61,296 nt of DNA from JANYGM01 sp043764015 (GCA_043764015.1 JAYUKY010000036.1:1-61296), one strand, 5' to 3'. Positions 7,035 to 15,668 are shown, counted from the stretch's first letter. Numbers and translations: made by a program. The notes: a model not told the origin generated them from the letters alone.

Positions 7035-8735
7035 ATGTATATTTACAACCGTATTCATTCAAAACTGAAAATTCATAACTACCTATATTTTATGCAAGTA
7101 TCACAGTCTTATGCCACGCCAAGTAGCACCGCCACAGATGCAACAGGAATGAAATTTAATCTTTCTGCTGAACTTTCACGTCCTCCTGTGCGCCTAAACG
7201 CACTTATCAAAAATAGCCTTGCCTATGCACGCATTATGCTTGCGCTACGCAAGGTAGTTGCTGGTGACTGGCGACTAAAACCAAAGGACAACACCGCCTA
7301 CCAAGAATGGGTAAATGAGCGTTATATTGAGGAACTTCCACAACATTTGCAAGGCGTAAAAATAGACCAAATCAAACTTTTACAACAACGAGAAACACTA
7401 AAAGCCAAGAAAAAACTCATTGAAAAAGAATATGCTCCACTCAATAAAAAACTTTGGGAAGACCGTTATAAATACTTTCAATGGCTTTATACACACAACA
7501 GAGACCAATGGATGATGCTTGACCCTGTCATCAGCGTTCACCCTGATAGTGTCATTTTTGAAGGATTTTCTATTGATGAATCTGCTTATGGGCGTGTGAG
7601 CGTGCCTAACAAAAATTTGGAAACTTTCGGACAAGTGGATTATGGTACAACCAACATAGATTTTAGTTTGGGACTTGCCAACGAACTTTATAGAGTGCGT
7701 AGCTACCGCCCAGCGTGGCTAAATGTGGCTTTTGACAAGGTTGAACTATCCACAGAACTTGCCAGCAACGTAGAAAAGAAAATTGATTTGCCTGATAGTT
7801 GGGTACGTGGCTTTTTGCAGGTGCAATCAGCCTCAACCATTGACGGCGTAATGCTAACCCTTCATTCTAGTACGGTGGCGCAGTTTTTGGAGAAATTAGA
7901 ACAAAGAAAAGAGAAAGAAAGCCCACGTTCTGTGCGCTTTATCTTGAAAAAAGGAGAATGTCCTATCCTTGTTATTGACCCTTGGAACACCCAAATCAAA
8001 GATACAAACGTCTATAATGGTGATTTTGAAGGAGAAATACGCTTGTGGGGACGTAGGAGATTATTTGTTTTGAAAGATTTGCTACCTTTTACGGACAGCG
8101 TGCAAGTGAAACTTTTGGGTACAGGTATGCCCTCGTATTGGAGCGTAGAGGTGGACGGACACCGTTTTGATTTGGGACTTTCGGGCTGGACTGCCAATGA
8201 TTGGAGCAAAAAAGGCAATTTTGACCTTCTAGCCTCTTCACAAGTAAGCGTTTCTGCTGAAATGCTCAAAGAAGTAGAAAAAACGCTTATTCAGTACCTT
8301 ACGCTTTCTCCAAAACAACTTGCTGAAAAGCTCAATATCAAACAAGAAGAGGCAACTGTTGCTTTGCAGGATATGTGCAAAAGCGGACAGGCAATGTACG
8401 ACCATTTGCTCGGAACGTACCGTTACCGCAAGATGTTGGAGCAAGAAATAGTGGCTTCTAGCTCTGAAGAAGACATTAGACTGACCCAAGCCGTTACTAT
8501 TGTGAAGGAAAATAAAGCCAAGATGCTTCAAAAAGGCATTTTAGAAAATGATGCTATTGCATATAATTTTGAGGTACAAGGCACAAAATCTACCTACAAA
8601 GTGGAAGTGAAAATTGATTTAGATGGCAGGATAAAATTTGCAGAATGTACTTGTGGGTTTCACAAACGCAATAAATTACGTCAAGGACCCTGTCAGCATA
8701 TTATGGCAGCCGCTATTTGGGTGGGAAGAAACTAA
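7035..8735 (+). CDS. SWIM zinc-finger protein
   Basis: A 566-residue soluble protein ending in a SWIM zinc finger: CxC at residues 538/540 and CxH at 553/555 (ECTCGFH ... GPCQHI). SWIM domains bind nucleic acid or protein. The first 530 residues match no family I can name with confidence; a winged-helix-like segment lies around residues 420-460 (SPKQLAEKLNIKQEEATVALQDM). In other bacteria such long SWIM proteins often sit with MoxR-type ATPases and VWA proteins; none is seen here. The ATG at 7035 lies 26 bases after the predicted start of transcription; a second in-frame ATG at 7092 is possible. Confidence 0.75.
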   Translation: MYIYNRIHSKLKIHNYLYFMQVSQSYATPSSTATDATGMKFNLSAELSRPPVRLNALIKNSLAYARIMLALRKVVAGDWRLKPKDNTAYQEWVNERYIEELPQHLQGVKIDQIKLLQQRETLKAKKKLIEKEYAPLNKKLWEDRYKYFQWLYTHNRDQWMMLDPVISVHPDSVIFEGFSIDESAYGRVSVPNKNLETFGQVDYGTTNIDFSLGLANELYRVRSYRPAWLNVAFDKVELSTELASNVEKKIDLPDSWVRGFLQVQSASTIDGVMLTLHSSTVAQFLEKLEQRKEKESPRSVRFILKKGECPILVIDPWNTQIKDTNVYNGDFEGEIRLWGRRRLFVLKDLLPFTDSVQVKLLGTGMPSYWSVEVDGHRFDLGLSGWTANDWSKKGNFDLLASSQVSVSAEMLKEVEKTLIQYLTLSPKQLAEKLNIKQEEATVALQDMCKSGQAMYDHLLGTYRYRKMLEQEIVASSSEEDIRLTQAVTIVKENKAKMLQKGILENDAIAYNFEVQGTKSTYKVEVKIDLDGRIKFAECTCGFHKRNKLRQGPCQHIMAAAIWVGRN

Positions 8736-8754
8736 AATCAGAATTTATAAGATT

Positions 8755-8807
8755 TTAGAATTTTTAGGATAATACAAAAAATATTTGTATTATCCTAAAA
8801 ATTCTAA
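8755..8807. terminator. 24-bp perfect hairpin
   Basis: Two perfectly complementary 24-base arms (8755-8778 and 8784-8807) around a 5-base loop separate the SWIM gene from the ATPase gene. The stem is AT-rich and begins and ends with TTAGAATTTTTAGG and its complement. It probably ends transcription of the SWIM gene, or it could be a small palindromic repeat element. Confidence 0.65.
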
Positions 8808-8824
8808 TTTAAAATATTATTATT

Positions 8825-10009
8825 ATGAAAATAACGAAGTTTCGTTTTGAAGATAAAGCAGCAGAATGGCGTTTAGAAGAGCTTTCATTTAATAAACTTA
8901 CACTTTTGGTGGGTGCATCTGGCGTGGGCAAAACGCAAATTTTGCGTGCTTTAATGAATTTGAAAGAAATTGCAGAAGGACAATCATTTAATGGTGTTGC
9001 TTGGTTTGTGGAATTTGAAATCATTGATAATCAAAATAATACAGTAAAATATATTTGGGAAGGTGAATTTGAAAAAAGTACAAGCGTTACTTTTTTCTTT
9101 AATAACAACACACAAGATAGTCTTCTTCTCAAAGAAAAATTAACTATCAATGATAAAATATTGGTTGATAGAAATAACGAGAAAATTATTTATAATGGCA
9201 AAGAAACGCCCAAACTACCTCCTAACCAGAGTGTTATATTTTTATTGAGAAATGAAAAGAGTCTTGAAATCATTCTTGAAAATCTAAAAAAAATAAAATA
9301 CGTCAGTTATAGTGGTTTTTCTGACCTAAAACCAGAGTTTTTATTGCAGCAAATAATAAAAATTACACCTATTTTTATTAATGCTGTTAGCTCTTTGGGT
9401 AAAGAATTAAAAACACTTGCAGACATTCAAAACAGTGATTTAGATATTATTATTAAACTTTTTTGCTTATCAAAAACAGATAAAAAAACCTTTAATAGTA
9501 TCAAAAACCGTTTTATTGATATTTTTCCTAGCATAGAAAATGTAAAAATTGATTTTGTAGAAGATAAAAATAACGAAATTCCTGATATGTTTAGGCAAAT
9601 TCCGTTTTTGCAAATCAAAGAAAAAAATGTAAATAATTGGATTGGGCAAAACAAGATTTCTTCAGGAATGTACAGTACGTTTATGCAATTAAGCGAGTTA
9701 TATTTGTGTGCAGAAGGGACAATATTTTTGATTGATGAGTTTGAAAACAGCCTTGGAAGCAACTGTATTGATGAAATAACGGCAGATATTCTGCAATCAA
9801 ACAGACAATTACAATTTATTCTGACGAGCCATCACCCTTACATTATCAATAAAATAAATATCAATAATTGGAAACTTATCACACGCAACGGAGGCGTAGT
9901 CAAAGAACATAAAATCAATGGTTTGGTTGATATAGAAAAGTCTAGACATAGTGCTTTTATGCAACTTGTGCAATTAGAAGAATACCAAACAGGACAAGAA
10001 CAAATATAA
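8825..10009 (+). CDS. ABC/SMC-type AAA ATPase, possible defence ATPase
   Basis: A 394-residue ATPase of the AAA_15/AAA_21 (OLD-like, SMC-related) type. Walker A is GASGVGKT at residues 30-37, an ABC-signature-like ISSGM lies near 279, Walker B FLIDEFENSL near 301-310 and the switch histidine in SHHP near 335. It lacks a long coiled coil. Immediately downstream (26 bp) is a TOPRIM-like gene. ATPases of this kind coupled to TOPRIM nucleases form anti-phage systems such as PARIS, Gabija and two-gene OLD systems. I cannot assign it to a named system; a DNA metabolism role is the alternative. Confidence 0.75.
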   Translation: MKITKFRFEDKAAEWRLEELSFNKLTLLVGASGVGKTQILRALMNLKEIAEGQSFNGVAWFVEFEIIDNQNNTVKYIWEGEFEKSTSVTFFFNNNTQDSLLLKEKLTINDKILVDRNNEKIIYNGKETPKLPPNQSVIFLLRNEKSLEIILENLKKIKYVSYSGFSDLKPEFLLQQIIKITPIFINAVSSLGKELKTLADIQNSDLDIIIKLFCLSKTDKKTFNSIKNRFIDIFPSIENVKIDFVEDKNNEIPDMFRQIPFLQIKEKNVNNWIGQNKISSGMYSTFMQLSELYLCAEGTIFLIDEFENSLGSNCIDEITADILQSNRQLQFILTSHHPYIINKININNWKLITRNGGVVKEHKINGLVDIEKSRHSAFMQLVQLEEYQTGQEQI

Positions 10010-10035
10010 AATTCTAACAAAAATAATAACAAAAT

Positions 10036-10710
10036 ATGAATATTTATTTTTTGGTAGAAGGCAAAACTGAAAGTAAAATTTATCCAAAATGGTTATCTTT
10101 TCTTGCTCCTAAGCTAAATAAAGTAGATTATTTTGATAAAGTTATCACAGATAATTATTTTGTTTTTAGTTCAAATGGTATGCCTGCACTCATAAATACG
10201 CATTTGCACAACGCTGTGGAAGACATTAACAAACATCAAAAATATGATTATCTTGTCTTATGCCTTGATGCAGATAACAAAAGTACCGCAGATGCTAGAA
10301 AAGAGGTTTTTAATTTTATGAATGAAAATAAAATTATTCTTAAAAATGAAACAAAACTAGAGATTATCGTGCAAAATAAGTGCATAGAAACGTGGTTTTT
10401 GGGCAATCCTAAGATTTTTAAGAAAAATCCTGATAATGACTTTCTAAAAAAGTGTATAACTTTTTACAACGTCAAAGAAGATAACCCAGAATTAATGAAT
10501 AAATTGCTTGATTATGAAAGCAGTATATCTATTTTTCATACACATTATTTACGAGAACTTTTAGCACAAAAAAATATCAGGTATAGCAAAGCAAACCCGC
10601 AGGGCGTAATTGAAAAACACTTTTTAGATGCCCTAATCAAAAGAAATAAAGACACAAATCATTTAGCATCTTTCAAATATTTTGTTGATTTTTGTCAAAA
10701 AATAAAATAA
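10036..10710 (+). CDS. TOPRIM-like nuclease partner of the ATPase
   Basis: A 224-residue protein with the spaced acidic motif of TOPRIM folds: Glu8 in FLVEGKTE near the N-terminus and the DxD pair Asp78/Asp80 in LVLCLDADNKS. These would bind metal for phosphodiester cleavage. It recalls DUF4276/DUF4435-type proteins, including AriB of PARIS, but is shorter. It is encoded 26 bp after the ATPase in the same direction, so both are likely one functional unit. Nuclease activity is inferred from the motif, not shown. Confidence 0.65.
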   Translation: MNIYFLVEGKTESKIYPKWLSFLAPKLNKVDYFDKVITDNYFVFSSNGMPALINTHLHNAVEDINKHQKYDYLVLCLDADNKSTADARKEVFNFMNENKIILKNETKLEIIVQNKCIETWFLGNPKIFKKNPDNDFLKKCITFYNVKEDNPELMNKLLDYESSISIFHTHYLRELLAQKNIRYSKANPQGVIEKHFLDALIKRNKDTNHLASFKYFVDFCQKIK

Positions 10711-10749
10711 TCCAAAACACAATTAAAACACAAATAAATCCCATAAAAA

Positions 10750-11673
10750 GTGGAAAAAAACGCTAAAATTTATATTGCGGGGCATCGTGGAATGGCTGGC
10801 TCTGCTATTTTGAGGAAACTTACCAAAGAAGGCTACCAAAATTTTATTCTGAAAACTTCAAAAGAACTAGATTTGCGCAATCAAAACGCCGTAGAAACAT
10901 TTTTTAAACAAGAAAAACCTGAATATGTATTTTTGGCAGCCGCAAAAGTTGGCGGAATTTTGGCTAATAATACCTATCGTGCTGATTTTTTGTATGAAAA
11001 CTTGATGATACAAAACAACATTATTCATCAATCTTTTGTGCATAAAGTTAAGAAATTGATGTTTTTAGGTTCGTCTTGTATTTATCCAAAACTAGCTTCA
11101 CAGCCCCTAAAAGAAGATTATCTGCTCACAGGCGCATTAGAAAGTACCAATGAGCCTTACGCCATTGCTAAAATTGCTGGCATAAAAATGTGCGAAAGCT
11201 ACCGTTTTCAATATGGTTGCAATTTCATATCCGTAATGCCTACCAATTTGTATGGTGAAGGGGATAATTATGATTTGCAAAAATCACACGTTTTGCCTGC
11301 ACTAATACGCAAGTTTCACGAGGCAAAACTCCAAAATAGCCCTTTTGTAGAGGTTTGGGGGACTGGTGCGCCCTTGCGTGAATTTATGAATGTGGAAGAT
11401 TTGGCTGATGCTTGTGTATTTTTGATGAAAAACTACAACGAACCAGAAATAATAAATATTGGTGTTGGAGAAGATTTGAGTATCAAGGAATTAGCTCTGC
11501 TCGTGAAAGAAATTGTGGGTTTTGCAGGTGAACTTCGTTTTGATACCTCAAAACCAGACGGCACACCACGCAAGCTAATGGATACTTCAAAAATCAACAA
11601 TCTAGGTTGGAAAGCAAGTATTTCATTGAAAGATGGCATCAAAAAGGTATATGAAACTACGTTTCTGAGTTGA
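10750..11673 (+). CDS. fcl: GDP-L-fucose synthase
   Basis: A 307-residue short-chain reductase that converts GDP-4-keto-6-deoxy-mannose to GDP-L-fucose with NADPH. The Rossmann motif GHRGMAGSAI starts at residue 11; the catalytic Ser is in GSSCIYP and the Tyr-Lys pair in EPYAIAKIAG. The start codon is GTG; the first residues read MEKNAKIYIAG. No GDP-mannose 4,6-dehydratase gene is beside it. The product could feed the GT10 fucosyltransferase-like enzyme at 21596-22576 in the polysaccharide locus. Confidence 0.93.
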   Translation: MEKNAKIYIAGHRGMAGSAILRKLTKEGYQNFILKTSKELDLRNQNAVETFFKQEKPEYVFLAAAKVGGILANNTYRADFLYENLMIQNNIIHQSFVHKVKKLMFLGSSCIYPKLASQPLKEDYLLTGALESTNEPYAIAKIAGIKMCESYRFQYGCNFISVMPTNLYGEGDNYDLQKSHVLPALIRKFHEAKLQNSPFVEVWGTGAPLREFMNVEDLADACVFLMKNYNEPEIINIGVGEDLSIKELALLVKEIVGFAGELRFDTSKPDGTPRKLMDTSKINNLGWKASISLKDGIKKVYETTFLS

Positions 11674-11676
11674 GAG

Positions 11677-12234
11677 TTATTTTGCTTGTAATGAATCTTT
11701 TGCAACAATAAATTTATCTCGTTCAAAAAACAAAAATCTACCATAATTATCTTTCATATTCTCTTTTCCTATTAAATCTGTGGTCAGTTTATTTGTAGAT
11801 TTATCTGCAAAACCAGTTCTATAATACATATGGTTAGATATTAGCAAAGGATAAGTAGGTTTATGGCTTGGTGCTTTAGCTTCTGGTAAAGCATCATAAT
11901 AATCTAAAACAACAAATAAATTATAACCATTTGCATCACAATATTTTTGGGAAGCATTTAAAGTAATACATACGTTACTATGACAAAAAGGAGACCACTT
12001 ATAAATAATTGATTTTTTTTTTGTTTTTAGTATTTCCTTAAGTTCTTGCCCATTAATAGCATAAATATTTCCATCATTTGTACTAGTTTCAACAAGAGAT
12101 AAATATTTTTTACTTTCATTAAATTTGAAAAGAGGTAAATTTTCAAATGTAACTTTCTTATAACCAACTTGCAAACCCCTAATGTAGCAACTATTTAAAC
12201 AAAATAGGCAAAATATAAGTAATAGGCTTTTCAT
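11677..12234 (-). CDS. lipoprotein with thioredoxin-like features
   Basis: A 185-residue protein with a lipoprotein signal: a hydrophobic N-terminus and a lipobox ending LNSC, with the lipidated Cys at residue 16. The middle part (SIIYKWSPFCHSNVCITL, then YNLFVVLDYYD) has the strand-active-site-helix look of a thioredoxin fold, with Cys residues separated by four residues rather than the usual CxxC. I see no close family. It may be an envelope protein that handles thiols, but this is uncertain. The gene lies head to head with nothing obvious and ends 3 bp after fcl. Confidence 0.6.
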   Translation of the reverse strand: MKSLLLIFCLFCLNSCYIRGLQVGYKKVTFENLPLFKFNESKKYLSLVETSTNDGNIYAINGQELKEILKTKKKSIIYKWSPFCHSNVCITLNASQKYCDANGYNLFVVLDYYDALPEAKAPSHKPTYPLLISNHMYYRTGFADKSTNKLTTDLIGKENMKDNYGRFLFFERDKFIVAKDSLQAK

Positions 12235-12251
12235 TTTTAAGATATTTAATT

Positions 12252-12281
12252 GCAGGTAGATAGGTTATTCTACCTACCTGC
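12252..12281 (-). terminator. hairpin after the Trp-rich lipoprotein gene
   Basis: Arms GCAGGTAGATAG and CTACCTACCTGC pair over 11 of 12 positions, just downstream of the stop of the minus-strand lipoprotein gene at 12289. A probable terminator, though the T tract is weak. Confidence 0.5.
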
Positions 12282-12288
12282 TTGGTAA

Positions 12289-12756
12289 TTATTTTTTTTG
12301 GATACCAACTTTATAGCCACCCAAAGAACCCAAAGAGCTATTTAAAGGATATTCTCCTTTTTTGATGAGATAAGTGTCTCCATTTGCACCAGTAGAAGTT
12401 AAGTCTTCATCAATTATTAGAAACTGAACATTCTCACCTTCTGGAATAGCATCAATCAAAATGTTTACATACATTTTTCCATTAGGTTCTGCATAAACAG
12501 GTGCAGATTTCTCTCCTCCATAAGTCCAACCCCAATTATAGTTACATAGCCCCCAACCTTCACAGTTACGTCTTGCTCTACCCCATTCTGACCAAGATAC
12601 CCAAATTCCTATTATTACTTTTGATGACTCACTAGAAGATGTAACAACAACTTCTGAATTTTTGCCTGATACAGGGTTTGGTATCAAGTCTGTAGTTTTG
12701 CTACAAGATAGCATTATTATTCCTAAGAATGCTATAATTCCAAAAAATTTTTGCAT
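12289..12756 (-). CDS. tryptophan-rich lipoprotein, unknown function
   Basis: A 155-residue predicted lipoprotein: an N-terminal hydrophobic stretch ends in IIMLSC, with the lipid-bearing Cys near residue 18. The mature part has a striking Trp-rich stretch around residues 51-80 (IWVSWSEWGRARRN, NYNWGWTYGGEKS) that also contains two Cys. I do not recognise the family. It is divergent from an XRE regulator gene, 197 bp away, which suggests that the regulator controls it. Confidence 0.6.
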   Translation of the reverse strand: MQKFFGIIAFLGIIMLSCSKTTDLIPNPVSGKNSEVVVTSSSESSKVIIGIWVSWSEWGRARRNCEGWGLCNYNWGWTYGGEKSAPVYAEPNGKMYVNILIDAIPEGENVQFLIIDEDLTSTGANGDTYLIKKGEYPLNSSLGSLGGYKVGIQKK

Positions 12757-12855
12757 TTTTTTAAGATTAAAATTTTGAATTGAAAAATAAAATTAGCTTG
12801 TTGCAACCTGCTGACACAAAAATAATATACCTAGAATGATATTCCTATTCCATCT

Positions 12856-12906
12856 AAGAATATTTAAGAATATTTTAGGAATATTTTGAAACATTTGATA
12901 ATTTTG
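12856..12906 (+). promoter_or_regulatory. XRE promoter with three tandem AAGAATATTT boxes
   Basis: A TAATTTTG element (12899-12906) fits the TAnnTTTG -7 box and would start transcription about 40 bases before the XRE start codon. Upstream lie three direct copies of the word AAGAATATTT or TAGGAATATTT at 12856, 12866 and 12876, spaced by about one helical turn and overlapping the expected -33 region. They look like operator sites, possibly for autoregulation. Confidence 0.45.
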
Positions 12907-12953
12907 TACGTAAAATCATATAAAAATCTATTCTAAAAACACCTGAAAAATTT

Positions 12954-13310
12954 ATGTTACAAAACGGAAATAAAATTAAAGAGATAAGAGAAACTAGCAA
13001 GAGTAAAGGAGAAAAAATAACACAAAATGATATGGCTGACCATCTTGGAGTAACTCAATCCACTTACAGCAAAATAGAAAATGGTCATATGCCCACTAAT
13101 TTGGACACAATCAGTAAAATAGCAGAAAAGCTCAAAACTGAAACCAAAAATTTAATAAATGATGACAGTAAAAAAGCAATTTTTGCGCCTCATTTTTATG
13201 ATTCAAGTACAAATAATGGTGATTTCAACTATAATAATAGTAAAATAAATCAACTAGTTGATACACTTGAACTTTTAATTGAAGAAATTAAAAATCAAAA
13301 AAATAAATAA
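12954..13310 (+). CDS. XRE-family transcriptional regulator
   Basis: A 118-residue DNA-binding protein with a Cro/C1-type helix-turn-helix at residues 3-63: KIKEIRETSKSKGEKITQND, then MADHLGVTQSTYSKIENGHMP. The C-terminal 50 residues are polar and helical, probably for dimerisation. It is divergent from the Trp-rich lipoprotein gene and sits behind a promoter with repeated operator-like boxes. Its stop is one base before the ATG of the thioesterase gene, so both share a transcript. Target genes are unknown. Confidence 0.88.
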   Translation: MLQNGNKIKEIRETSKSKGEKITQNDMADHLGVTQSTYSKIENGHMPTNLDTISKIAEKLKTETKNLINDDSKKAIFAPHFYDSSTNNGDFNYNNSKINQLVDTLELLIEEIKNQKNK

Positions 13311-13311
13311 T

Positions 13312-13929
13312 ATGGAAAAACTAGCTCGTAGTGTTGCGCACTCAAAAACGACCTTAGTAGAACTTATGATACCTTCTTATGCTAATTTTGGAGGGAAAAT
13401 TCACGGCGGACAACTGCTTTCTTTGATGGACAAAGTGGCTTATGCTTGCTCGTCAAAACACGCAGGAAACTACTGTGTAACGGTTACCGTTGATGGTGTG
13501 GAGTTTGTTAGCCCTGTGGAAGTGGGTGATTTGGTATCTTTTAGGGCTGCCGTTAATTATGTGGGCAAAACCTCGCTTGTCGTGGGCATACGTGTAGAGG
13601 CGGAAAACATCAAAACTGGCGTGATTAGGCATACAAATACCTCTTATTTTACAATGGTGGCAAAAGATGAAAATGGTTTGCCTGTCATTGTGCCTGAACT
13701 TATTTTGGAATCAGAGGAAGAAATTAGACGTTTTATGGAGGCAAAAAAACGTAAAGACCTAAAAAATCAGTTTAAAGATGTTTTTAGTGATGCAAAAACA
13801 AACATTCACATAAATGAAGAACTAAAAAACCTTATAAATGAGCGTTGTATGCTTAATTTGCCTGTTGATAAAATTGCACCTGATACATCTGATATTTCAA
13901 AAACAATCATCAGAAACGAAAATAAATAA
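13312..13929 (+). CDS. acyl-CoA thioesterase (hotdog fold)
   Basis: A 205-residue hotdog-fold thioesterase of the BACH/YciA type, which hydrolyses acyl-CoA to free acid and CoA. The motif ANFGGKIHGGQLLSLMDKVAY lies near residues 22-42, followed by VDGVEFVSPVEVGDLV. The C-terminal 60 residues are charged and extend past the usual domain. The start at 13312 (ATG, encoding MEKLARSV) is preferred over an in-frame ATG at 13279, which would lie inside the XRE gene. It is probably translated from the XRE transcript. Confidence 0.85.
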   Translation: MEKLARSVAHSKTTLVELMIPSYANFGGKIHGGQLLSLMDKVAYACSSKHAGNYCVTVTVDGVEFVSPVEVGDLVSFRAAVNYVGKTSLVVGIRVEAENIKTGVIRHTNTSYFTMVAKDENGLPVIVPELILESEEEIRRFMEAKKRKDLKNQFKDVFSDAKTNIHINEELKNLINERCMLNLPVDKIAPDTSDISKTIIRNENK

Positions 13930-13971
13930 TTATGAGTTAAAATACATTGTACAACGTATTTTAACTCATAA
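13930..13971. terminator. bidirectional terminator
   Basis: A perfect 16-bp stem (13930-13945 with 13956-13971, TTATGAGTTAAAATAC and its complement) around a 10-base loop lies directly between the convergent thioesterase and lytic transglycosylase genes. AT-rich flanks make it likely to work in both directions. Confidence 0.75.
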
Positions 13972-13987
13972 TTCATAACTCAAAAAC

Positions 13988-15451
13988 TTAATCTACTCTA
14001 ATTTTTTGTCCCATTACAAGGTTATCACCCTTCAAATCTGGGTTTAGTTGTTTGATTTTATCCACAGAAAGCCCTTGATATTTCCTAGAAATATCCCAAA
14101 GCGTATCTCCTTTTTGTACAATATGGAATTTTATTGATGGTGGCATTGCACTAGAGAGTACCATTAAATTAGTTTTTGCTGTATTTTTTGTATTTTGAGC
14201 TAATTTAGCAGCTTTTTCTGCTTCTATTTCCTCTTTTGTTGGCGTTGCATAAACCGTAAGTTTTTGGTTTGGATAAACCATTGCCGTAGGCATCTTGTTC
14301 CAAAGTTGAATATCAGCAATATTTGTTTTGTATTTTAGCGCAATTCCGCCCAAAGATTCATTATAAACAACATTATGGGTGATTTTTTTCTTTCCTTTGA
14401 TTTTTTGTGCTGATGTCATTTGAGGTGTAGCAGCAATAAATGGCAAAGGGCGGTAACCTTTTTTCAGAGATGCCAACAAAATAGCTGGTTTATTCTCCAA
14501 AACGTAACTTTTCTTTTCCGCAGGCACACGAATTTGATAGTTTTTCATATATTGAGGTACCATATTTTTCTTCAAATGCGGATTAAGTTCTTGCATAGTT
14601 TCCAAAGGCACGCTTATTTGTTTGGCAAACTCATCTAAACTCACCAAATTACCGCTAATTGTAACAGTATCAGAAGGAATATAAGTCAAAAATTTGTCTG
14701 GCTCTGGCAAAAAATGGTCGTCATAATAATTCATTACGTAGTTCATAGCAATAAACATTGGTACGTAAGCACGTGTTTCTCCTGGCAAAAAATTATAAAC
14801 TTCCCAAAAAGATTTAGTACCACCACCAGCACGCTTTACGGCTTGTGCCACACGTCCTTGTCCACAATTATACGCTGCGAGTGCCAAATGCCAATCTCCA
14901 AACATTCCGTGAAGCATTTTGAGGTATCTACAAGCGGCTTCTGTTGCCTCATATGGGTCCATTCTTTCATCTATATAAAAATCTTGGTACAAACCGTATT
15001 CTTTGCCTGTTGCAGGCACAAATTGCCACAAACCCATAGCGGCAGCCCACGACTGTACACGTGTCTGCAACGCAGATTCCACTATAGAAAGGTATTTTAT
15101 TTCATCTGGCATATTATGTCTTTTGAGTGCCGCCTCAAAAATAGGAAAATAACGAGCTTTTCGTGACAAAAATATGCGTGTTTGTTCCCTATCTTTCACC
15201 AAATAGCGGTTTACAAATTTTTTCACGCTTGGGTGATACGGAAAAGGGATTGTTTGTTGAAGACACTGCAAACGGTCTTCTATCAAATGGTCATACACAT
15301 CAGGAACATACCCTTTTGGAAGTTCGGGGATAGTGTCAAATAAGTTATTAAGAGGCTTTAGCGGTGTTGCTAAGGCACTATTATTACTGAAATTAGTAAA
15401 AAAAGGACTTATTAAAGCTCCTACTATTAGGGCGTATTTGAGTAGTTTCAT
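13988..15451 (-). CDS. mltD: membrane-bound lytic murein transglycosylase, MltD-like
   Basis: A 487-residue exported peptidoglycan-cleaving enzyme. A signal peptide covers about residues 1-28. The SLT domain (about residues 95-250) contains the catalytic Glu in IVESALQTRVQS and the motifs AAMGLWQFVPATG and AALAAYNCGQGRV. Two LysM repeats follow, at about residues 360-405 (HNVVYNESLGGIALKYKTN) and 440-487 (HIVQKGDTLWDIS), which bind glycan strands. This is the standard MltD layout. It is divergent from hisD and convergent with the thioesterase gene. Confidence 0.92.
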   Translation of the reverse strand: MKLLKYALIVGALISPFFTNFSNNSALATPLKPLNNLFDTIPELPKGYVPDVYDHLIEDRLQCLQQTIPFPYHPSVKKFVNRYLVKDREQTRIFLSRKARYFPIFEAALKRHNMPDEIKYLSIVESALQTRVQSWAAAMGLWQFVPATGKEYGLYQDFYIDERMDPYEATEAACRYLKMLHGMFGDWHLALAAYNCGQGRVAQAVKRAGGGTKSFWEVYNFLPGETRAYVPMFIAMNYVMNYYDDHFLPEPDKFLTYIPSDTVTISGNLVSLDEFAKQISVPLETMQELNPHLKKNMVPQYMKNYQIRVPAEKKSYVLENKPAILLASLKKGYRPLPFIAATPQMTSAQKIKGKKKITHNVVYNESLGGIALKYKTNIADIQLWNKMPTAMVYPNQKLTVYATPTKEEIEAEKAAKLAQNTKNTAKTNLMVLSSAMPPSIKFHIVQKGDTLWDISRKYQGLSVDKIKQLNPDLKGDNLVMGQKIRVD

Positions 15452-15639
15452 ACGTCTAAGTTTGGGGTTTATTTAGTGAAAAAAGATAATTTGCTACATT
15501 TTCATAAAAATTTGTTCGCAAAGATAGTGTTTTTTCTTGATAAAAAAAACTGGATTTTTGATTAGGCATAATTCTGAAATATTATCAAACATTTAGCCTT
15601 TAATTTTGTCATCAATTCAGAAATATCACAAGTATTTTT

Positions 15640-15668
15640 TAGCAAATTAAAACCAATTTGTATATTTG
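15640..15668 (+). promoter_or_regulatory. possible hisD promoter
   Basis: TATATTTG at 15661-15668 matches the TAnnTTTG -7 element, with a T-rich, TTTG-like stretch about 20 bases upstream. Transcription would start near 15675, about 48 bases before the hisD ATG. The -33 box is weak. Confidence 0.4.

Noticed and set aside
10036..10710. Assignment of the ATPase/TOPRIM pair to PARIS
   Set aside because: General logic fits, but protein lengths and the lack of a clear DUF4435 match do not allow a firm name.
13279..13311. Upstream ATG for the thioesterase
   Set aside because: It would lie inside the XRE gene and adds a Lys-rich tail not seen in the family; the ATG at 13312 fits better.
14714..15166. 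150-residue forward reading frame opposite mltD
   Set aside because: It lies antisense within a strong MltD coding sequence and its protein has no sensible composition or motif.
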